A stretch of 64,000 nucleotides of DNA. It comes from CAYTGM01 sp964437365 (GTDB taxonomy: Bacteria > Sumerlaeota > Sumerlaeia > SLMS01). The notes beneath the pieces were generated by a model. It had not been told where the DNA came from. It worked only from the letters and a program-made list of their open reading frames with translations, and did not search any database. Made by a program: the position numbers and the translations under genes. Below, one piece after another: positions 16,922 to 24,797 of the stretch. Location: positions 62,001 through 126,000 of the forward strand of contig CAYTGM010000004.1 in assembly GCA_964437365.1 (NCBI GenBank), written 5' to 3'. How positions within the stretch are numbered: the stretch's first letter is position 1; every line of letters begins with the position of its first letter.

Positions 16922-18856
16922 ATGAAGAATTATCGCGAGATCATGATCTCAGCTATAGGAACATTCTTTATCGCCGGTGCAGCACAGGTTTCTTTCGCTC
17001 AGCAAGCTGTCACAACCGACGCAGGGACAATCACTGCCGATAAAGTGCAGCAGTTTTTCAAAGAAGAGACGTACTCGCCCTACGCCGGGCGAAACTATCC
17101 CACAAGACCTCTCTGGGGTGATCAGCATCTTCATACATCGTGGTCTCCCGATGCAGCAGGAGGAGGAACAACGCTCGATCCGGCAGACGCATACCGATTC
17201 GCACGCGGCGAAGAGGTCGTTTCATCCACGGGGCAAAAAGTTCGTCTCGCCCGCCCCCTCGACTGGATGTGTGTCAGCGATCACTCCGATGCGATGGGAA
17301 TCATTCCTGATGTTATAGCAGGGAAACCAGAGCTGATGAAAGACCCCACATTGAAGAAGTGGAACCAATGGATGAATGCAGGGCCAGAACAAGCCATGAA
17401 AGCAGTCATGGAAATGATCACCCTCCAGGGACAAGGTAAGGTTCCAGAGCCAATGACCGATCCAGAAACACTTAAAGGTGTCTGGCAAAGATATACACAG
17501 ATTGCTGAAGACTTTAATGACCCCGGTCGTTTTACAGCCTTGATTGCCTATGAATGGACGTCAAACTACGGCGGCGGCAACAACCTTCACCGCAATGTAA
17601 TATACAGAGATGGTAAGGTGATGGCCGATCAGGTTACGCCTCTCACCACCTTTGACACAGAAAACCCTGAAAAGCTTTGGGAATGGATGCAGGGATATGA
17701 AGACAAAACCGGTGGCGATGTCCTTGCAATCCCCCATAATGGCAATCTTTCCAATGGAACGATGTTCGCCATTGAGAGCTTCGAAGGGGAACCTCTCACG
17801 AAAGAGTGGGCCGAAACCCGCATGAAGTGGGAGCGACTCTACGAAGTTACCCAGGGCAAGGGAACCAGCGAGCAGCACCCATCTCTCGCTCCTAACGACG
17901 AGTTTGCTTCCTTTGAAATCTGGGATAAAGGAAACCTGAATGTTGTACCTAAAGAGCCAGGGATGATCAATACAGAGTATGCTCGCGAAGCCTATAAAAA
18001 TGGGCTGGAAATCAATGAAGAGCTTGGTGCCAACCCGTTCAAGTTTGGTCTCGCAGGTGGTACAGATGCACATACAGCCCTGACCGCCAGTGAAGAGAAC
18101 AATTTCTTTGGCAAGTTTCCTTCCTCAGAACCCAGCGAAGAGCGCTGGAATGAAGATGCCTTTAATTTCGAAGGACGTGTCATCAAAGGTTGGGAACTGG
18201 GGGCGTCAGGACGTACTGCCGTCTGGGCCACAGAAAACACTCGAGCGTCTATCTGGGATGCCATGCATCGTAAAGAGACCTATGCAACCACAGGATCTCG
18301 CATTCTCGTGCGTTTCTTTGGTGGCTTTGAGTTCACTGAGTCCGACGCGATGAGTCGTGAACCAGCTGCTGCAGGGTACTCGAAAGGAGTTCCCATGGGA
18401 GGCGACTTGAACACCGCACCTCAAGGGAAGGCTCCGACTTTTCTCGTGGCTGCTCTTAAGGATTCGCTCAGCGGTAATCTTGACCGTATACAAATCGTCA
18501 AAGGCTGGCTCGATGAAAGTGGCGAGGCACAGGAAAAAGTCTTCAACGTTGCCTGGGGCGACGCTGAGAGACGGGAACTTGATGCTGAAGGAAAACTACC
18601 TCCCGTGGGTAATACTGTCGATGTCGACAATGCGACCTGGACAAACACCATTGGTGATCCTGAGCTGATCACCGTCTGGACCGACCCAGAGTTCGACGCC
18701 TCTACCCCAGCTTTCTATTATGCACGTGTTCTGGAAATCCCAACGCCTCGCTGGACTGCCTTTGATGCACTCAAGTACGACATCGATATGGGCGACGAAG
18801 TCCCCATGTACATACAGGAACGCGCCTACACATCACCCATCTGGTATAATCCTTAA
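16922..18856 (+). CDS. secreted DUF3604 family protein
   Basis: This 644-aa protein begins with a signal peptide (MKNYREIM, a hydrophobic core and a likely cut after VSFA near residue 26). The mature part carries the PHP-like metal-site motifs of DUF3604: LWGDQHLHTSWSPDA near 62-76, DWMCVSDHSDAMG, AIPHNGNLSNG and GLAGGTDAHTA. Conserved His and Asp residues in these motifs would bind metal ions. The family is common in marine bacteria and is thought to be hydrolytic, but the substrate is not established. A GGAGA site precedes the start and a terminator follows the stop, so it is a single-gene unit beside the island insertion site. Confidence 0.9.
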   Translation: MKNYREIMISAIGTFFIAGAAQVSFAQQAVTTDAGTITADKVQQFFKEETYSPYAGRNYPTRPLWGDQHLHTSWSPDAAGGGTTLDPADAYRFARGEEVVSSTGQKVRLARPLDWMCVSDHSDAMGIIPDVIAGKPELMKDPTLKKWNQWMNAGPEQAMKAVMEMITLQGQGKVPEPMTDPETLKGVWQRYTQIAEDFNDPGRFTALIAYEWTSNYGGGNNLHRNVIYRDGKVMADQVTPLTTFDTENPEKLWEWMQGYEDKTGGDVLAIPHNGNLSNGTMFAIESFEGEPLTKEWAETRMKWERLYEVTQGKGTSEQHPSLAPNDEFASFEIWDKGNLNVVPKEPGMINTEYAREAYKNGLEINEELGANPFKFGLAGGTDAHTALTASEENNFFGKFPSSEPSEERWNEDAFNFEGRVIKGWELGASGRTAVWATENTRASIWDAMHRKETYATTGSRILVRFFGGFEFTESDAMSREPAAAGYSKGVPMGGDLNTAPQGKAPTFLVAALKDSLSGNLDRIQIVKGWLDESGEAQEKVFNVAWGDAERRELDAEGKLPPVGNTVDVDNATWTNTIGDPELITVWTDPEFDASTPAFYYARVLEIPTPRWTAFDALKYDIDMGDEVPMYIQERAYTSPIWYNP

Positions 18857-18891
18857 CCCAGAGACTCAACGATTACAGTCGACCTTCAATT

Positions 18892-18918
18892 CAGCCGCCA
18901 TTTCCTGGCGGCTGTTTT
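18892..18918 (+). terminator. intrinsic terminator of the DUF3604 gene
   Basis: CAGCCGCCA (18892-18900) pairs perfectly with TGGCGGCTG (18906-18914) around a 5-nt loop, followed by TTTTC. It lies 36 nt after the stop codon. Confidence 0.92.
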
Positions 18919-19115
18919 CTATGCCATTCAAGAGATCTCGAAAATGTTGGGTGTACAGATGATGCAATACACAGCACATCCATTGGTCCCATAGGTTAGA
19001 GCAATACCCTCGGCCTCTTTCAGCTGGAGAGAAAATGCACCAAGCACGAGATGGTGACAGGAAAATGACGCTTACGCGTTAAGGCTCCCTATCGATTAAA
19101 CTGGAGTGTTGTGAA

Positions 19116-19164
19116 AAATGGCACGCCCGGTAGGATTCGAACCCACGGCCTTCTGATCCGTAGT
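19116..19164. repeat. attachment site, left copy (partial tRNA-Arg)
   Basis: These 49 bases are identical to 38224-38272. On the minus strand they equal the tRNA-Arg sequence from the anticodon through the T-arm and CCA end plus three bases. The 5' half of a tRNA is missing here, so this is an attachment-site remnant and not a functional tRNA. Confidence 0.95.
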
Positions 19165-19295
19165 TGCTTTTTTCGACATTCACTGACATTCATTCTCATT
19201 CGTCTAGATTGATGAATACCCGCATGAACAAAGGTTTTTATTGCATTCGGCGTTCATCGAGATCGATCTTCATTCAAGGAGATTTATTCCGATTT

Positions 19296-19317
19296 TACTG
19301 ACCCAGTACTGACCCAG
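19296..19317. repeat. tandem 11-bp motif at the left end (arm-type site candidate)
   Basis: TACTGACCCAG occurs twice head to tail (19296-19306, 19307-19317), ending 12 bp before the integrase start codon. The same tandem pair, with one base changed, lies near the right end at 38140-38161. Paired motifs inside both ends suit integrase or excisionase arm-binding sites, and the left pair could also control the integrase promoter. Confidence 0.8.
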
Positions 19318-19329
19318 AGAGGAAAACGA

Positions 19330-20664
19330 ATGTCGAATAGAGCGAGATTAACGGAGACGATGGTTCGAGATCTCAAGCCAGACCCAAAGAATAAAATCCG
19401 CATTTGGGATACGGGCCTTCCCGGTTTCGGCGTCTACGTTACACCTAAAGGATCGAAGTCTTTCTTCGTAAATTATCGGACGAACGGGAAAGAGAGGCGA
19501 GCAACCATCGGCAAGGTCGGACATACAACGGTCATAGAAGCCCGTAAACTAGCAGCTCGGACTCTTGCAGACGTTACGGAAGGAAAGGACCCACTCCAGG
19601 AGAAGCAAAGACTTTCCGCTACTATGACCTTCAAAGAATTCTGGAAACTTTACACCGACGATGCATGGCCAAGATGGAAAGGAACAACTCGGAATCATAA
19701 TCAACGCATTTGGGAGAAGACAGTTCCGAAGAAGCTGAAGACCAGACGCATAGACACATTAAGAGTCGCCGACTTCGCGGCTTTACACCGGTCACTCAAA
19801 GAAACACCTGCCCATGCAAACCTTACAGCTCGCGTTCTGAAGGCAGCATTCAATAAGGCCATCGAATGGGAACTACTCGAGAGCAATCCCGTAAAGATCA
19901 AGCCGTATCCTATGAAGAAGCGTGAAAGGTTTCTGACTTCGGAAGAGTTCCGTATCCTCTTTGAAGCTATCGCTTTGGAAGAGGATCTCGGAGGAAAAAG
20001 GGCCGTAAAGCGTCAGGGCGAAAGCAAAGGACAAGGAGGCAAAGGTAAGAAAGAAACAGAGAGCAGAGGGATCTCGCCTCATTCTGCGACTCTCTTCCGG
20101 CTACTCATCCTTACAGGTTGCCGACTTGGAGAAATCAAGGACGCACGCTGGGACTACGTACGCTGGGAAGATGGAGTTCTCGAGCTGCCTGATTCAAAGA
20201 CGGGAAGAAAGAGAGTCGTCCTTTCGTCGTTTGCCCTCCAAGAGCTGGAGAAACTGTTGAAGATAAAAACGAAAGGTAATCCGTACATCATCGAAGGTAT
20301 TGTTACTGGGAAACAATTAAACAACGCCCAGAGGCCATGGAGAAGGGTCAAAGCACGAGCTGGCGAATTGCTCAATAAACGAAGAGAAGAGGCGAACCTC
20401 GAACAGCTCGAAAGGAATCCCTTCGATGACGTCCGGATACACGACCTGCGGCACTCCTTTGCGTCTGTAGCCGTAACGTCAGGGATGGGTTTACCGATTA
20501 TCGGTAAGGCGCTCGGTCACTCGCAGAGCAGCACAACAGAGAGATATGCGCACTTGGCTAACGATCCTGTAAAAGAGGCTGTTGAAATGATTGGAGCAAA
20601 AATCATCGAGAATATTACGCAAGACTCCGCAATTGTTGAGACAATAAGCAAGGAACTAGAATGA
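19330..20664 (+). CDS. tyrosine-type site-specific integrase
   Basis: This 444-aa recombinase has an N-terminal DUF4102/arm-binding region (GLPGFGVYVTPKG, ATIGKVG), a core-binding domain (about 95-200) and a catalytic domain with Arg265 (TGCRLGEI), His371-x-x-Arg374 (HDLRHSFA), His397 (LGHSQSSTTERY) and nucleophile Tyr406, the full set of conserved residues. It would catalyse integration and excision between the tRNA-Arg site and the circular form. A Lys/Gly-rich insert lies near 225-250. GAGAGG precedes the ATG by 7 nt. Its position next to the left repeat, reading inward, is usual for tRNA-targeting islands. Confidence 0.96.
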   Translation: MSNRARLTETMVRDLKPDPKNKIRIWDTGLPGFGVYVTPKGSKSFFVNYRTNGKERRATIGKVGHTTVIEARKLAARTLADVTEGKDPLQEKQRLSATMTFKEFWKLYTDDAWPRWKGTTRNHNQRIWEKTVPKKLKTRRIDTLRVADFAALHRSLKETPAHANLTARVLKAAFNKAIEWELLESNPVKIKPYPMKKRERFLTSEEFRILFEAIALEEDLGGKRAVKRQGESKGQGGKGKKETESRGISPHSATLFRLLILTGCRLGEIKDARWDYVRWEDGVLELPDSKTGRKRVVLSSFALQELEKLLKIKTKGNPYIIEGIVTGKQLNNAQRPWRRVKARAGELLNKRREEANLEQLERNPFDDVRIHDLRHSFASVAVTSGMGLPIIGKALGHSQSSTTERYAHLANDPVKEAVEMIGAKIIENITQDSAIVETISKELE

Positions 20665-20665
20665 A

Positions 20666-21343
20666 ATGACAGAAGAAGTGAAAGGTTTAGATAAGAGAAT
20701 ATACGGAGTACTAACAGCTCGAATGAAGTCACTCGTCAATGACGGCGACGAAGAAACTGTAAGCTCTAGAATCAAAGGAACTCGCCTGCAGGAGGCGATG
20801 TTTCTTCTCGTGGGTATGTATAATCTACCGGGTGCATTAAACGATAAGAGTTATGTCCTGAAGTATCAGGATGCACTCAAGAAAATCGAAAAAGCGACAA
20901 GACTGTTACTTTCAGCTCAGAGATGCATTGGATCACTCGAAGGCAAAGTAAACTTGGCATCGGAGTCAGAGGTTTCTTTTGAAGCAGTGTTATCGTCTCT
21001 CGGAGGATTGGACAATGCTGTCCGAAAAGAGATTGATGATATTAGCCAGTTTTGTGTGCGTGATAAGGAACGACCCAGAGCCACAGGCTACATTATTGCG
21101 GCACTGTCTATTCTAATGAGTGTTGATGGGGTCTGCGAAAGAAATGCTACCAGGACTGTGTTTTCGTATATCAGGCAGAGTGAGATCTTTGATAGGTGTT
21201 TTTCCATTAAATACAGGTTACAGAATGAGAAGGAAGTATTCTTTCGTGATCCTGACAGCTACTACCATACACTTGTTCGTGGAGCCGTATGTACTTCTCC
21301 ATTCGTAACTGGATACCATAGAATCAAGAAAACTTCTAAGTAG
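20666..21343 (+). CDS. hypothetical island protein
   Basis: I do not recognise this 225-aa protein. It starts one base after the integrase stop codon, so it is probably translated from the same transcript. The sequence looks mostly alpha-helical and soluble, with many Lys and Glu residues, no transmembrane segment and no metal-binding motif. A short region near 125-140 (FCVRDKERPRATGY) is the most basic. Being coupled to the integrase suggests a role in element maintenance or regulation, but that is inference only. Confidence 0.7.
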   Translation: MTEEVKGLDKRIYGVLTARMKSLVNDGDEETVSSRIKGTRLQEAMFLLVGMYNLPGALNDKSYVLKYQDALKKIEKATRLLLSAQRCIGSLEGKVNLASESEVSFEAVLSSLGGLDNAVRKEIDDISQFCVRDKERPRATGYIIAALSILMSVDGVCERNATRTVFSYIRQSEIFDRCFSIKYRLQNEKEVFFRDPDSYYHTLVRGAVCTSPFVTGYHRIKKTSK

Positions 21344-21437
21344 TTGTAAAATGACAGATTGTTTTTGTTCAAGATTACAGTTCATTTTCGAATGAGTCTG
21401 TAGATCCTCCTATCAACACAAACAGGAGAAGATCAAA

Positions 21438-21665
21438 ATGGATGAACTCGAACAGACGAATGCTAACTATCTCACACCGAAGCAACTTGCTTCTCAACTG
21501 AACTTAAAACCTCAAACTCTCGCGATCTGGCGCCTTAAGCACAAGGGCCCGAAGTACGTAAAATTCGGTCGTCTAATTCGCTATCGAACATCGGATATCG
21601 AAGAGTGGATTGCTGAGTGTGAAGGTGACTGCTCCCTAACAAGCCCCATACGTTTAGAAAAGTAA
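21438..21665 (+). CDS. AlpA/Xis-like helix-turn-helix protein
   Basis: This 75-aa protein has the winged helix-turn-helix layout of excisionase/AlpA (MerR-like HTH_17) proteins: LTPKQLASQLNLKPQTLAIWR (about residues 12-32) forms the helices and YVKFGRLIRYRTSDIEEWI (about 40-58) the wing and last helix. Such proteins direct excision or regulate the integrase. AGGAGA precedes the ATG by 8 nt. The last codons enter the left arm of the inverted repeat at 21647-21690. DNA binding is confident; excisionase function is inferred from context. Confidence 0.85.
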   Translation: MDELEQTNANYLTPKQLASQLNLKPQTLAIWRLKHKGPKYVKFGRLIRYRTSDIEEWIAECEGDCSLTSPIRLEK

Positions 21666-21690
21666 TTAGAAAGACGTCTAAACGTATGGT
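21647..21690 (+). promoter_or_regulatory. 13-bp perfect inverted repeat masking a start codon
   Basis: CCATACGTTTAGA (21647-21659) is perfectly complementary to TCTAAACGTATGG (21678-21690) with an 18-nt loop. The left arm holds the last codons of the HTH gene, the loop its stop codon, and the right arm the ATG (21686) of the next gene. In RNA it would hide that start codon; in DNA it could be a cruciform origin or nick site for the putative replication protein. Confidence 0.85.
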
Positions 21691-22534
21691 TGATACTCTC
21701 AACATCAGTCTGCAATCAGCAGCATGGAAAAACCAGAGACCATCTGGCTGGAACGTTGTCTCAATGCGAGGCAATAGTCGCATTCTTAAGCATGCTTGGA
21801 CGGGATTAAAGGTGATCGGAACGAGTGAGCGCCCTTACAAGGTGGAAGTGTCGTTACCCAGGTTGATATACAAGAGTAATGGGTATTTAATAAAATCACA
21901 AAGTGAACTCGATACTGCAGTTTCTAAGCTCGACCGCATAAAAGATCAAGTTGTGTCGATGTCTGATGATTCCACATCAAGGATTACTCGCATTGATATC
22001 GTAGGCCAGATCAGATGTGACGTTGAGACTTTCATGGTCTCCCATCGAAACTCACCACATCCAAATTTTCGCTCAGCCGGAGACGTTCTGAAAGAAACCC
22101 TCTATTTCGGCAGTATTAAATACAGACAAGTGGCAATTTACGATAAAGGTAAAGAATCGAAAAGCGTTGCAGGAGAGTACTTAAGATTCGAACTGAGATT
22201 GAAAGCTAAAACGATCCCTCAAGAACTTCGCGAGAGACTAGACTACAATCGTTGTTACGAAGAACTTAGAAGAATAATGACGAAGTTCGATGCAACAGCG
22301 CCGAGAAAAAGTCTCAAGACCGATCCAGAACGTTTTGCAGCTCTGTTCGACATCCTCGGGGACAAAGGTCCGGAGGCTCTAGCCATCCTTCTAAGTGGCA
22401 GAACCCAATCAAGGCAGTCTCAGCTCAAGAAAGCAACTATGGAACATGTTAGGGCTCAGAATAAGATAAATTGGAAAATGATCCTTCCAAAAGACCCATC
22501 TCAATGTCAGTTTATCGATTGTCCGAAAGAGTGA
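21686..22534 (+). CDS. putative replication initiator (phage II/X-like)
   Basis: This 282-aa protein shows features of phage/plasmid replication proteins of the II/X or Rep_trans type: an ITRIDIVGQIR strand near residues 93-103 (the usual 'RxD' beta strand), a middle segment with TLYFG and VAIYDKGKE near 135-155, and an YLRFELRLK strand near 165-175. A catalytic tyrosine cannot be assigned with certainty. If correct, it would start rolling-circle-like copying of the excised element. Its start codon lies within the inverted repeat just upstream. The family call is tentative; the protein is certainly coding and belongs to the island's mobility section. Confidence 0.55.
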   Translation: MVDTLNISLQSAAWKNQRPSGWNVVSMRGNSRILKHAWTGLKVIGTSERPYKVEVSLPRLIYKSNGYLIKSQSELDTAVSKLDRIKDQVVSMSDDSTSRITRIDIVGQIRCDVETFMVSHRNSPHPNFRSAGDVLKETLYFGSIKYRQVAIYDKGKESKSVAGEYLRFELRLKAKTIPQELRERLDYNRCYEELRRIMTKFDATAPRKSLKTDPERFAALFDILGDKGPEALAILLSGRTQSRQSQLKKATMEHVRAQNKINWKMILPKDPSQCQFIDCPKE

Positions 22535-22541
22535 GAAGGTA

Positions 22542-22994
22542 ATGGAAATGAAAAAAGCAACTCCTTCAACAGGACCACGCACTCAGAAGGGGAAAGAGCG
22601 AAGCTCCAAGAACTCAAGAAAACATGGAATTCTTTCCGGTGACTATATTGTACCTGGTGAGACAGAAAAGGAGTTTTCGGAGTTTGCGGAGTCGATTGCC
22701 GACGAGCTCAAACCTGAAACTGCAAGACAGGAGCTGGTCGTAAATCATATTGTACTCTGCCACTGGAGGCTCAGAAGATGCCTCCGAGCTGAATCAGATT
22801 CCTGGCTCCAGCACTTCGAACTGAGTAGCATCGAGAAACTAATGTCTGAGAGTGATAAACGAAGCCTTGGTGAAGCCTCGGAAATGGCAATAGAGACGAA
22901 TCTGAAGATATACCAACGCTATGAGGTATTTCTGACACGCCAGATTAGAAAGCTTTCGGAAGATCTCAGAAAGCTGAAATCCGAATCTGGATGA
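22542..22994 (+). CDS. small GPRT/GK-HG family protein of unknown function
   Basis: This 150-aa protein (148 if the better-spaced ATG at 22548 is used) begins with TGPRTQKGKERSSKN followed by SRKHGILSG. This N-terminal signature is widespread in short uncharacterised proteins of Planctomycetes, Acidobacteria and relatives, often in multiple copies and next to mobile genes. The rest is helical, with Arg/Glu-rich segments and no catalytic motif. It follows the putative replication gene by 7 bp and probably shares its transcript. The signature is from memory of the family; function is unknown. Confidence 0.7.
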   Translation: MEMKKATPSTGPRTQKGKERSSKNSRKHGILSGDYIVPGETEKEFSEFAESIADELKPETARQELVVNHIVLCHWRLRRCLRAESDSWLQHFELSSIEKLMSESDKRSLGEASEMAIETNLKIYQRYEVFLTRQIRKLSEDLRKLKSESG

Positions 22995-23284
22995 GTTCGT
23001 TTCGTAAAAAACGTCTTCCACGGTGTCTAGAAGTTAACCTTACCGAAAGGGTTATATCAAATGTTCAGACCAATGGTTAATACTGCAGGATCAATTTCAT
23101 AACAATCCTTCAGCTTCAAGAGTAGCTATTCTCGCAGGAAGTGGAAAAATTGGTTCAATCGGTCCCTAATATTGCAGACTTTCCTTCATCTGGATCTTCT
23201 TCTAGATGATTTTCTATCACATAACATTCATGCACATTGATAACCCTCCTTGCGCCCAGATGAAATTGTTCGCAGTTTGCGCAG

Positions 23285-24793
23285 ATGGAATCCGTATTAC
23301 TCGCATGGCTGGGAACTGCAGACCTAAAGGCCAGTGAGGCTAATGATCCCAAAAACCTGGGACCAATTGCACAGGCTGCTCGCTGGCGGGCTTTCGACCG
23401 AATTGTAATATTGACCAATCAAGGTCAAATTGCGAAGTCATATTCAAAATGGCTCTCGGAACAATCCGATGCTCAAGTTGAGTTGCAAAACTTCAGCCTT
23501 ACCTCCCCTACTAATCACGGCGAAATCTATGAAGCGGTCTGCTTGGTCTTAACGGAAATCGAAGAAAGCAGTTTAACCTTCCATCTCTCGCCGGGAACAC
23601 CAGCAATGGCATCGGTCTGGGTCTTACTTGGAAAAACAAGGTTCCCGGCAACATTAATCGAATCTTCAATGGAGCACGGTGTTAAAGAGGCACATGTTCC
23701 ATTCGATATCTCACTAGATTATCTACCATCACTCTTCTATAAGCCAGATAAAGATTTGAAGCGACTCAGCCAGGGACTTCCACCTGAAAACCCTGAGTTC
23801 GAGGCGATCCTGCATCGTTCTGAGGTGATGAAGAAATTGGTGGTGAAGGCCCGACGCGTGGCTCCGCGTAACATCCCCGTGCTCCTTTTGGGAGAGTCAG
23901 GAACCGGCAAGGAGCTGTTTGCCCGTGCCATCCATCACTCCAGCCCCCGTAAGGACAGAGCGTTCGTTCCTGTCAACTGTGGGGCCATCCCCGAGGAGCT
24001 CGTAGACACCGAGCTGTTTGGACACGAGAAGGGGGCCTTCACTGGTGCGATATCGGCGCGTCCCGGTCACATCATGGCAGCCCATGGGGGGACCCTTTTC
24101 CTCGATGAGATCGGAGAGCTACCTTTAAAGTCTCAAATCCGGCTATTGCGAGTTCTTCAGGAAGGCGAGGTCACCCGAGTCGGTGCTACGTCGTCAAAGA
24201 AAGTCGATTTCCGCCTGATCTGTGCAACCAATCGCGATCTGCCAACAGAGGTTGCTGAGCAACGGTTTCGCGAGGATCTGTATCATCGAATCGCGGTCGC
24301 TGTTTTAAATCTGCCACCCCTTCGCGAACGGGAGGGGGATATCAACCTGCTGCTGGATGCCTACATGGATCGACTGAACGAAGAGGCCAAGGGTCAGCCC
24401 GGCCACGAGCACAAAGAACTTTCTGTTGCCGCAAGAAATCTATTACTCAAGTACCCCTATCCCGGGAACATCCGAGAGTTAATGAACATCCTCCAGCGAG
24501 CCATTGTGTGGTCACCGGGTGCGACCGTTACCATTGATGATATCAATGATTCGATCATCCCAACAGGCAAGTCTGTCACTTCTGACGTGCTGAACCGACC
24601 TCTTGGTGGATCACTGAATTTAGAGGACTTACTGGCCGATATAGCTCGCCATTACATCTCTCGTGCGCTACAGGAATCGGGAGGGAATAAGACAAAAGCA
24701 GCCGAACTTGTGGGACTTCCAAGCTATCAAACCTTCACCAATTGGATGAAGCGATACGGAGTCCCTGACAAAATGGCACAAGACGTGAAATAA
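23285..24793 (+). CDS. CARF-like/AAA+/Fis-HTH sigma-54 activator (RtcR-like)
   Basis: This 502-aa regulator has three parts. Residues 1-165 resemble a CARF/RtcR sensor fold: VLLAWLGTADLKA at the start and a glycine loop SPGTPAM at 102-108 before a hydrophobic helix, as in the ligand loop of CARF domains. Residues 180-410 are a sigma-54 AAA+ activator with Walker A GESGTGKE (Lys209), ELFGHEKGAFTGA (GAFTGA 250-255), Walker B FLDEIGELP and an arginine-finger region. The C-terminus is a Fis-type HTH (GGNKTKAAELVGL). It would bind a nucleotide or RNA-end ligand and open sigma-54 promoters. It is the first gene of the defence operon, 4 bp before hsdR. No clear ribosome-binding site or -24/-12 promoter was found upstream. 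Confidence 0.88.
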   Translation: MESVLLAWLGTADLKASEANDPKNLGPIAQAARWRAFDRIVILTNQGQIAKSYSKWLSEQSDAQVELQNFSLTSPTNHGEIYEAVCLVLTEIEESSLTFHLSPGTPAMASVWVLLGKTRFPATLIESSMEHGVKEAHVPFDISLDYLPSLFYKPDKDLKRLSQGLPPENPEFEAILHRSEVMKKLVVKARRVAPRNIPVLLLGESGTGKELFARAIHHSSPRKDRAFVPVNCGAIPEELVDTELFGHEKGAFTGAISARPGHIMAAHGGTLFLDEIGELPLKSQIRLLRVLQEGEVTRVGATSSKKVDFRLICATNRDLPTEVAEQRFREDLYHRIAVAVLNLPPLREREGDINLLLDAYMDRLNEEAKGQPGHEHKELSVAARNLLLKYPYPGNIRELMNILQRAIVWSPGATVTIDDINDSIIPTGKSVTSDVLNRPLGGSLNLEDLLADIARHYISRALQESGGNKTKAAELVGLPSYQTFTNWMKRYGVPDKMAQDVK

Positions 24794-24797
24794 GGGA

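Larger units (their letters stand above)
18857..19329. other. gene-free junction between chromosome and island
   Basis: These 473 bases hold no gene. In order they contain the DUF3604 terminator, about 200 bases of ordinary chromosome, the partial tRNA-Arg copy that marks the island's left end (19116-19164), near-repeats of a CATTC-containing 10-mer (GACATTCACT, GACATTCATT, CTCATTCGTC; 19175-19204), and a tandem 11-bp motif just before the integrase start. Confidence 0.8.

Noticed and set aside
19116..19164. A second tRNA-Arg gene
   Set aside because: Only the anticodon-to-CCA part is present; acceptor 5' strand and D-arm are missing. It is the attachment-site remnant left by the island.
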